In this document: positions 58,078-64,000 of the stretch, piece after piece
Layout of the letters: the number at the start of each line of letters is the position of its first letter
Numbering within the stretch: the stretch's first letter is position 1
NCBI GenBank assembly: GCA_023150555.1
Contig: JAKLKQ010000020.1
Location: 41,263-105,262, forward strand
Origin: Planctomycetota bacterium
GTDB taxonomy: Bacteria; Planctomycetota; SZUA-567; H5-PLA8
Length of the DNA stretch: 64,000 nucleotides
Direction of reading: 5' to 3'
Program-made: the position numbers and the translations under genes
Notes under the pieces: generated by a model
Databases searched by the model: none
The model's input: the letters and a program-made list of their open reading frames with translations, nothing else
Told to the model about the DNA's origin: nothing

Positions 58078-61074
58078 CTATTTGGCGCTGGCGCTCTGTT
58101 TGGCGGGCACGGCCCAGTCGTCGTGATCGCGGGGAAGGGGCTTCTCGGGCTGGGGCTTGGCAGCGTCGGGCGTGCCCGGCTCCAGCGGCACCATCTCCGC
58201 GGGCGGCTCTTCGACCTTGGGCGCTGGAGCTTCGGGCTCAGGCGGCCCACCTCCGCCGCCCTTCTCGCTGCCGGGCATCGGCGGAGGCGCGGGGACATCG
58301 CGTTCGCGGCGCTGCCCGGTGTTGGTGTCGACGGCTTTCTTCTTTCGCTTCAAGAGGTTGTACGGATCGAAGTTGCGCTCTTCGGGCGTGACGTCCTCGT
58401 CGACTTCGCCAGCGTCGACCACTAGGCGCTGGCTGGGAACGACCAGATTGCGGTAAGCGAAGGCCGGCGCGAGGGAGAATCCGAAGCTGTTGTCGCGGTT
58501 GTTGCGGTCGACGCGGTAGCTGATCTCGCCGACCAGCGCGCCGTAGCGGCGGCGCAGCACGACTTCCTGGTACGTGCGGCCCTTGGTGGCGAGGAATCCG
58601 CGCACGCGTTCGGTGCGCTGCTCCACCGTAAGTCCCCAGCGCTCACTGAGTTGGAAGTCGAGCCGGAAGCGGACCTCGTCGGAGCCCAGGATGCGGCGGT
58701 CGTCGTCGCTGAAGTTAAAGCGCTCGGAGACTTCCAGGCGCCAGCGCCCGCCGGGATTGAACTCGAGCCCGAAGCTGGCGGTCTCGACCTCGTTCTCTTC
58801 GAAGCGTATCCCCAGATCAGCGTTGAACTTCAGGGCGTCGATGACGTGGAGGTAGCCGTTGATGTGGAAGAGGTCCATGTAGTTGCCGTGGACCAGTCGG
58901 TCGCGGTCAGCGCGGCGCACGAAGAACGGCAGCGACATGTTCAGGCCGGCGAAGTTGTGGGTGTCGTAGGTGCCGTCTTCCTTGAAGCGGCGCGTCTGGA
59001 AGGTCTGGTCGAAGGCCAGGGTGATCGTCTGGAGCCCCTGCAGGTCGTCGACCTCGTCGAAGTCCAGGATGTTGACGGGGTCCTCGGTAGGGTCGCTGAC
59101 CGCGCGGTACTCCAGGCGCGGCTCGATGATGTGGCGGAATCCGTCGACGCCCAATTCCTCGTTTCGAACCTCGGGCAGCGTCGCGTACAGGCGCGAGGAG
59201 ATGTCCAGGCCCCACATCCCGGCGGCCTGTGCGGTGCTGCCGCCGTCGCGGCTGTCGCCGTAGAGGGCCGCCTGGCCGCCCAGGTACGGGCGCCAGGTCG
59301 CGCCCATGAAGCGGAACGGGCGCTCGATGGTCAGGTTGCCGTAGCCGCGCTCGGTGGAGAAGTCGTCCTGGTCGATGACGCGGCGTTCGAATTGCCGTTC
59401 CAGGCGCGCGGCCTGGGCTTCGCCGCCCACGTAAAAACCGTTGCCGACGGGCGTTTGCAGCAGCGAGTAGGTGAAGGCCGGCTGGTAGGCGGTGAAGGTA
59501 CCGAAGTCGAAGGGCGCGCGCGGCGTGGCGCCGTCGAAGTCGTTGGCGTTGTCTCGGAAGAGCGCTTCGGCCCAGTAGTGCTCGCCCGACTTCCGCGCGC
59601 TGACCAGTGCTTCGGGCTGGTTCATGGTCAGGTAGTTGTTGCGGAAGTACTCAAGCACGAAGTCGCGGTCGCTCTGCTGCTGGTACTTGAAGTCCAGTTG
59701 GACGTCGTTGAGCCCGATAAAGTGGCGCAGCGGCTGGTGATGCGAGAAGTCGATCATGCCGCGCGCTTCGCCTTCGTACAGGTCGATGCCGAAGTCCGGC
59801 GGCCCGGCGTTGTCGGTGCGGCGGCGCGCCAGGAAGAGCAGGTTCGCGTCGTAACTGCGGTGCTGGAAGCCGTCGATCTTGGGCTGAATGCGGCGCTCGC
59901 GGTTGCGGATGCCGCGGCCGGCGTCGTCGCGTTCGTTGATGAAGTTCTCGACCGTCCCGTACACGCGCACGCTGCCCGTGCCGCGTTCAAAGGCTTGCTG
60001 CGCTTCGGGATCCAGCGGCCGCTTGCCGGTCTTGTACTTGAACTCGGCGCCCAGCGCGGGGCCGCGCTTCAAGCGCAGGTCGATGTCGACGTAGAGGTTC
60101 GTGGGATCGAAGAGGCGCTCCTGGCTGCCGCCCAGCCCGAAGCCCACGCGGTACAGCCCGAAGGGCCCGAAGAGCGTGCTGTTGCCGACATCCGCGCGCA
60201 TGTAGGGCATGTGCTTCGTCATGTCGTAAGTGACGGTGGGGAAGGGGAATAGGACCAGCGGCCCGATCTTGAGGCGAGCCTTCTTGCCGTAGATGACCTT
60301 GGGCTTGGTGATGAGCTTTCCGGGTTCTTCCGGGTTTGGGACCTCACGCATGTACATGTCGAGTTGCTCGATGCGCACGCCGTACATCGGTTCGGCCATG
60401 TCGTCGGTGGTGACGAAGGCGTTCTCCGCGGCGTAGTGCATCCTGCTGTGGCGAATGACTTTCTCGGCCTGGAAGACCATGTTGAGGCGGCCTTGCGGAT
60501 CGTCGACGGCCTCGAGGTACACGCCGTAGGGATCCTTGGGGCTCAGGAACGCCGCCTGGTCCTCGGTGGCGCGCGCGTAGCCTGTTTCCGGGTCGGGGCG
60601 CGCGGGCAATTCCTTGTTGGCGCGCTCCTTAAGCGACGGGCGGCTGACGCGCACGGTGGCGTCGATCAGGTAGCCGCGGTCGCTGGGTATGTCGATGTAC
60701 GCGACCGCTGCGGCGATCTCGCTCTCGCCCTGCACGAGCCGGATGTGGCCCTCGGCGTACGCTTCCAAGCTGTTGCGAAAGAAGACGATATGGTCGGCCT
60801 CGAGCTTGATCTGCTGGTAGCGCACCCACGCCGTTCCCGAGAGCACGATCGCGCCGCGCTCCTCGTTGAACGACCAGTTCATCGCGCCCATCTGCAGATC
60901 GGGGATCTTGTCGAGGCCTTCGATGGTCACAGCGGGACGGTCGGGCGCGGGCGGCGGCGTAGGGCCTTCTTCGTCCTCGCCGTCGGCGGCACGCAACACG
61001 CCGGCGCACGCAAGCGCGCAGAAGACCGCCACGGCCGCGAAGCGGCCCAGCAAACGGGGCACAAGCTTAGGCAT
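58078..61074 (-). CDS. LptD-like outer-membrane assembly protein
   Basis: 998 residues. Signal peptide to about residue 28. An N-terminal OstA/LptD-type beta-jellyroll follows: GAIVLSGTAWVRYQQIKLEA, DHIVFFRNSLEAYAEGHIRL, as in LptA/LptC/LptD. A long beta-barrel region of alternating aromatic strands runs from about 290 to 900 (LLFLARRRTDNAGPPDFGID, YLGGQAALYGDSRDGGST, RYGALVGEISYRVDRNNRDN). The C-terminal 110 residues are a Pro/Glu/Gly-rich tail beyond the barrel, unlike typical LptD, which ends at the last strand. Expected role: insertion of LPS or another amphiphile in the outer membrane; the cargo is unproven. The ATG follows a TATAAT box by eight bases with no usual leader. Confidence 0.78.
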   Translation of the reverse strand: MPKLVPRLLGRFAAVAVFCALACAGVLRAADGEDEEGPTPPPAPDRPAVTIEGLDKIPDLQMGAMNWSFNEERGAIVLSGTAWVRYQQIKLEADHIVFFRNSLEAYAEGHIRLVQGESEIAAAVAYIDIPSDRGYLIDATVRVSRPSLKERANKELPARPDPETGYARATEDQAAFLSPKDPYGVYLEAVDDPQGRLNMVFQAEKVIRHSRMHYAAENAFVTTDDMAEPMYGVRIEQLDMYMREVPNPEEPGKLITKPKVIYGKKARLKIGPLVLFPFPTVTYDMTKHMPYMRADVGNSTLFGPFGLYRVGFGLGGSQERLFDPTNLYVDIDLRLKRGPALGAEFKYKTGKRPLDPEAQQAFERGTGSVRVYGTVENFINERDDAGRGIRNRERRIQPKIDGFQHRSYDANLLFLARRRTDNAGPPDFGIDLYEGEARGMIDFSHHQPLRHFIGLNDVQLDFKYQQQSDRDFVLEYFRNNYLTMNQPEALVSARKSGEHYWAEALFRDNANDFDGATPRAPFDFGTFTAYQPAFTYSLLQTPVGNGFYVGGEAQAARLERQFERRVIDQDDFSTERGYGNLTIERPFRFMGATWRPYLGGQAALYGDSRDGGSTAQAAGMWGLDISSRLYATLPEVRNEELGVDGFRHIIEPRLEYRAVSDPTEDPVNILDFDEVDDLQGLQTITLAFDQTFQTRRFKEDGTYDTHNFAGLNMSLPFFVRRADRDRLVHGNYMDLFHINGYLHVIDALKFNADLGIRFEENEVETASFGLEFNPGGRWRLEVSERFNFSDDDRRILGSDEVRFRLDFQLSERWGLTVEQRTERVRGFLATKGRTYQEVVLRRRYGALVGEISYRVDRNNRDNSFGFSLAPAFAYRNLVVPSQRLVVDAGEVDEDVTPEERNFDPYNLLKRKKKAVDTNTGQRRERDVPAPPPMPGSEKGGGGGPPEPEAPAPKVEEPPAEMVPLEPGTPDAAKPQPEKPLPRDHDDWAVPAKQSASAK

Positions 61075-61082
61075 CGCGGGGG

Positions 61083-61110
61083 ATTATAGCTCCTCGTTCG
61101 TTTTGGTCAA
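61083..61110 (-). promoter_or_regulatory. Promoter of the LptD-like gene, possibly leaderless
   Basis: On the minus strand TTGACC (61105-61110), a 16-base spacer and a perfect TATAAT (61083-61088). The ATG begins at 61074, eight bases past the -10, so transcription would start at or within two bases of the start codon. GAGGAG lies inside the spacer and would not be in the message. Confidence 0.6.
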
Positions 61111-61573
61111 AGCTGAGACGAAACAATTCGGCTCGGCTTCAAGTCAAAGTATCGAACCGGGTTACGAGAAAGCTGAAACGATACCGTGCGGCGTGCAAAT
61201 GGGGCTTCGAGATTGATTCTCGCAGAAGTCGCGAGATCTCGCGAATTGGAAGCTCTGCACATTGTGGCGCACGAGGTGCTGGAGGAGAAGCCCCTACATT
61301 TTCGCGAACTGTTCCGATCCTTTTGCGATTAACACAAGGTGCATATCTAATGTCCCGATGAGCAATAAGGACTTACAAGATCGCTGCGCAATGTGCTGCT
61401 CCAGGTGCAATCGCGTCCTGCGTGCCATGCCGAGCACACTTTTGGATGGTGCTTCGCGCGAGTTTCGGTTGCCTCGCCGAATGCCACAATGCGGGCAGCG
61501 ATTCGGTTGACGCCGGCCCCCGAAGCGTGGTTAACTGGCACGCGCCGAACTCGGAAGATCCGAGAGAGACACC
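61111..61573. other. Intergenic region between the LptD-like and methyltransferase genes
   Basis: About 460 bases, AT-richer than neighbours, with no credible gene; a short Cys-rich frame near 61358-61510 lacks a ribosome site. It holds the perfect 16-bp palindrome at 61228-61243. The following words GCACATTGTG and ACGAGGTGCTGGAG are shared with the gap at 28755-28860. Confidence 0.5.
61228..61243. repeat. 16-bp perfect palindrome TCGCGAGATCTCGCGA
   Basis: Perfect dyad; fourth copy in the window of the TCGCGARATYTCGCGA family, again between genes. Confidence 0.75.
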
Positions 61574-62515
61574 GTGACCGCCTACCGAAAAAAACTGCCG
61601 CAACTCGCCGGGGACCTCTTCGTTACCGACGGCGGGATCGAGACGACGCTCGTCTTCCACGAAAAAATTGAGTTGCCCGAGTTCGCCGCGTTCACGCTGC
61701 TGAAAAACGATTCCGGGCGCCGCGCGCTGCTGCGCTACTTCCGTCCGTACCTCGAGACCGCGCGCCGCCACGCAAAGGGCGTCGTGCTCGAGACGCCCAC
61801 CTGGCGCGCGAGCGCCGATTGGGGGCGCAAACTCGGCTACGACGCAGCTGCCCTGGCCGAAGCCAATCGCGCGGCGGTGGGGATGATGGAGGACCTGCGC
61901 GCGCTCTTCGAGACTCCCGGCGCGCCGCACGTGATCAGCGGCAACCTGGGTCCGCGCGGCGACGGTTATGTGCCGTCGAAGGTGATGAGCGCCGAGGCGG
62001 CCGAGGCGTACCACCGCGTGCAGATCGCGACCTTCGCGCGGACGGCGGCGGACCTGGTCAGCGCCTTCACGATGAACTACGTCGACGAGGCTGTGGGCAT
62101 CGCGCGGGCTGCGCAGGCCGAGGGCATGCCCGCGGTGCTCTCGTTCACCGTCGAGACCGACGGCCGCCTGCCGACGGGCCAGACGCTGCGCGAGGCGGTG
62201 GAGTCCACCGACGCGGCAACGGGCGGCTCGCCGGCCTACTACATGATCAACTGCGCGCATCCGGAGCACTTCGCTGCCGCGCTCGACGCGCCGGGGGCGT
62301 GGCGCGAACGCATCCGCGGCGTGCGCGCGAACGCCTCCACCAAAAGCCACGCGGAACTCAACGAGTCCACCGCGCTGGACGCAGGCGATCCCGCCGATTT
62401 AGGGCGGCGCTACGCGGAGTTGCGCCGGCGCCTGCCGAAGCTGGCGGTGCTGGGCGGCTGCTGCGGCACCGACCATCGCCACATCGAAGCGATGTGCGAG
62501 GCGTGCGCGAGGTGA
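61574..62515 (+). CDS. Homocysteine S-methyltransferase family protein
   Basis: 313 residues, like MmuM/BHMT-type barrels that move a methyl group from S-methylmethionine or betaine to homocysteine. TDGGIETTLVFHEKIELPEF at the start, the cysteine of MINCAHPEHF and the paired cysteines of GGCCGTDHRHIEAMC supply the zinc site. VISGNLGPRGDGY is also typical. GTG start with GAGAGAG upstream. The stop overlaps the start of the kinase gene (GTGA). The methyl donor cannot be told. Confidence 0.9.
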   Translation: MTAYRKKLPQLAGDLFVTDGGIETTLVFHEKIELPEFAAFTLLKNDSGRRALLRYFRPYLETARRHAKGVVLETPTWRASADWGRKLGYDAAALAEANRAAVGMMEDLRALFETPGAPHVISGNLGPRGDGYVPSKVMSAEAAEAYHRVQIATFARTAADLVSAFTMNYVDEAVGIARAAQAEGMPAVLSFTVETDGRLPTGQTLREAVESTDAATGGSPAYYMINCAHPEHFAAALDAPGAWRERIRGVRANASTKSHAELNESTALDAGDPADLGRRYAELRRRLPKLAVLGGCCGTDHRHIEAMCEACAR

Positions 62516-63006
62516 AGCGCATCCTGATTACGGGCATGTCCGGAACGGGCAAGTCGACGCTCGTCACGGAACTGGCGGCGCGCGGGCACCGCGCGGTCGA
62601 CCTAGACGGCGACGAATGGAGCGCCTGGGTGCCGGTGGACGGCAATCCCACCGGCGCGAAGCCCGGCCACGATTGGATGTGGAAAGAGGAATCGGTAACG
62701 CGGCTGCTCGCGGAAGAAGGAGGCGGCCGCGGCGAGATGCTATTCGTCAGCGGCTGCGCACCGAACATGCGCAATTTCCTCGCGCGCTTCGACCACGTGG
62801 TCCTGCTGAGCGCCCCCGCCGAGGTGCTGCTGGAACGCATTGCGTTACGTACGAACAACGCCTATGGCAAGGCGCCGGAGGAAGCCGCGCAGGTGCTCGC
62901 GAACCTGCGCGAAATCGAGCCCAAACTGCGGCGCATCGCCACCTGCGAGATCGACGCGACGCGGCCGGTGGAGGAGGTGGTCGAACGAGTGTGTGCGTTG
63001 GGGTGA
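62512..63006 (+). CDS. P-loop kinase-like protein (AAA_33/shikimate-kinase-like)
   Basis: 164 residues. The start KRILITGMSGTGKSTLVTEL contains the Walker A GMSGTGKS. DLDGDEWSAW follows as in small-molecule kinases, and LLSAPAEVLLERIALRTNN covers the LID-like region with arginines. It probably phosphorylates a small substrate; which one is unknown. GTG start overlaps the methyltransferase stop by four bases, so both are cotranslated and may share a pathway. Confidence 0.82.
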   Translation: MKRILITGMSGTGKSTLVTELAARGHRAVDLDGDEWSAWVPVDGNPTGAKPGHDWMWKEESVTRLLAEEGGGRGEMLFVSGCAPNMRNFLARFDHVVLLSAPAEVLLERIALRTNNAYGKAPEEAAQVLANLREIEPKLRRIATCEIDATRPVEEVVERVCALG

Positions 63007-63077
63007 GATTTTCCAAAACGCGTGAGCGCGGTGCCTGAACATTCGTCCACGGCGACCATCGAAATACGCGTTAGCGC

Positions 63078-63102
63078 GTGGCGCGGGTTGCCAACCCGCG
63101 CC
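63078..63102. repeat. REP-like hairpin beside the second RAYT gene
   Basis: GGCGCGGGTT (63080-63089) pairs perfectly with AACCCGCGCC (63093-63102), loop GCC, headed by GTGGCG from 63078. It lies 28 bases past the stop of the second REP-associated transposase. Nearly identical to the inverted copy at 27246-27269. Confidence 0.65.
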
Positions 63103-63129
63103 TATCGGCAAGGGCCGCTCGCCCGAACC

Positions 63130-63810
63130 TTAGCTTCCGAGAGCACTTTCTGCTTTGAGGTAGGTGCCGGGCCATTCGCGCCAGTCCTTCACGATCCCGG
63201 CCTTGACCGGATTCTCCAGCACGTACCGGACGATCCGTTCGTACGAGGCCTTGTCCCGTATCCAGTGATCGAAGTTTTCTCCGGCCCAAAAAGCGCCGGG
63301 CCGGCCGAGCATCCGGTTGGCCTCGGAGGCCGTGTAACGTTTCAGGCTGTGAAGTATGCCGGCGAGTGCGGCCGGTTCGCCGTCCGACTGGGCAGGCAAT
63401 GGCGTGAAAACGATATGATCGTGGTTGGGCATCATGCAGTAGCAGGCCAGGTCGTAGACCTCCGCGTTCCGTGCCTCGATAGCCTTTCCAACCATGCGCG
63501 CGACGTTGCTGCGGCGCAACCAGTTCGGTCCGAGCGAGCCGCCGTCCAGCGTGGCTTCAAGGCGCGCAAACCATTTCCGGCGATTGCGTGCACTCAATGC
63601 TTCGAGCGCCTTGCCCATCTTGCCCATCTTGCCCGTCTTGCCGCGCTCCGATTGCAGGACCTCCAGGCGGTAGCGTTCCATCATGGGTTTGGGCAACGTG
63701 TCTGCAAGGCGGAAGGTGACGAAGAAAGTTTTGCCTGAGGGCTGCCAATGGGGGAGGCAGCGGCGATAGTGTTCGCGATAGCGAAGCGGGTTCTTGTTCG
63801 TGTCGCTCAT
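63130..63810 (-). CDS. REP-associated transposase (Y1_Tnp), second and diverged copy
   Basis: 226 residues. The HUH motif is CMMPNHDHIVFTPL. The helix that carries the catalytic tyrosine in the first copy (SEYFDRMIRD) reads GENFDHWIRD here, with no Tyr. A nearby ASYERIVRYV might substitute, or the protein may not be active. An in-frame GKTGKMGKMGK run reflects a 9-base tandem repeat near 63610-63645. The ATG at 63810 opens MSDTNKNPLRYREHYRRC, a plausible N-terminus; an earlier start would add repeat-like sequence. Confidence 0.85.
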   Translation of the reverse strand: MSDTNKNPLRYREHYRRCLPHWQPSGKTFFVTFRLADTLPKPMMERYRLEVLQSERGKTGKMGKMGKALEALSARNRRKWFARLEATLDGGSLGPNWLRRSNVARMVGKAIEARNAEVYDLACYCMMPNHDHIVFTPLPAQSDGEPAALAGILHSLKRYTASEANRMLGRPGAFWAGENFDHWIRDKASYERIVRYVLENPVKAGIVKDWREWPGTYLKAESALGS

Positions 63811-63875
63811 GCGCCGGATACTATCTGCCTGGGTATAGGAAGAGACAGTGGAATTGCGTGGCGTCGTTCGCCCTA

Positions 63876-64000
63876 TTAGGTTGCCCATACAGGCTGTGTC
63901 ATTGGAGGAAGAATGGTTGTTCGCTGCTCTGTTGAAAACAAAGGCAGAAGTAGAGCGAGGATCATGAGGTTGTAGGTGAGGACGGCGATGAAGGTCTCGC
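63876..64000 (-). CDS. Possible C-terminal end of a gene running off the window (partial)
   Basis: Minus-strand frame open from the window edge for 40 codons to TAA at 63876, reading ETFIAVLTYNLMILALLLPL and then a polar end. The hydrophobic stretch could be a membrane helix or the last helix of a DDE transposase; too little is present to decide. It would end 66 bases before the second transposase gene. Confidence 0.3.
   Translation of the reverse strand, partial: ETFIAVLTYNLMILALLLPLFSTEQRTTILPPMTQPVWAT

Noticed and set aside
61358..61510. A short Cys-rich frame before the methyltransferase gene
   Set aside because: It contains CAMCCSRCNR, but the spacing is irregular, there is no ribosome site and the composition is that of a gap.

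Overview
The window is GC-rich bacterial chromosome (about 65% GC in genes) that I would place in or near the Planctomycetota, on indirect evidence. EF-Tu has the unusual '[13 protein letters not shown]' effector region that I recall from planctomycetes. SecE is long with extra membrane segments, ThiE is fused to a ThiD2-like domain, and there are DUF6785-type membrane proteins, NHL/DUF5107 proteins and extended ECF sigma factors. An LptD-like protein and a TolC-family protein argue for a Gram-negative type envelope. No rRNA or named housekeeping marker here fixes the species.

Layout. 1-7700: the end of an NHL protein, a M55 D-aminopeptidase, an ECF sigma factor translationally coupled to a membrane anti-sigma-like protein with an alpha-toroid C-terminus, and a large DUF5107/NHL-propeller lipoprotein. 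7744-17431: three overlapping or closely spaced minus-strand genes, namely two large polytopic membrane proteins on either side of an M28-peptidase-like/FtsX-permease fusion. 17640-25370: a TPR/transglutaminase protein, a tandem GNAT, a DUF1428-DinB pair, and a second ECF sigma fused to a transmembrane domain. 25371-29154: an accessory stretch with a REP-associated transposase, REP-like hairpins, several dispersed repeats, two unknown genes and a TauE/SafE permease. 29155-33294: a tightly coupled four-gene operon of two DegT/DnrJ aminotransferases and two amidohydrolase-fold proteins, one of which has lost every metal ligand.

33291-41527: a membrane protein, TolC-family outer-membrane protein, ObgE, ThiE, a NYN-domain protein and CstA. 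41858-55731: the conserved translation/transcription cluster tRNA-Thr, tuf, rpmG, tRNA-Trp, secE, nusG, rplK, rplA, rplJ, rplL, rpoB, rpoC, with a recognisable promoter at the front, a second promoter before rplL, a structured leader before rpoB and a strong intrinsic terminator after rpoC. 55776-64000: a glycoside-hydrolase-like protein, an LptD-like outer-membrane protein with a possibly leaderless promoter, a homocysteine methyltransferase/P-loop kinase pair, and a second REP-associated transposase.

The most unusual items are the TonB-like/anti-sigma/toroid protein, the peptidase-permease fusion flanked by OPT/DUF6785-like proteins, the dead amidohydrolase paired with a live one, and a 16-bp palindrome (TCGCGARATYTCGCGA) found four times, only between genes. 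All functions are read from sequence motifs without database searches.
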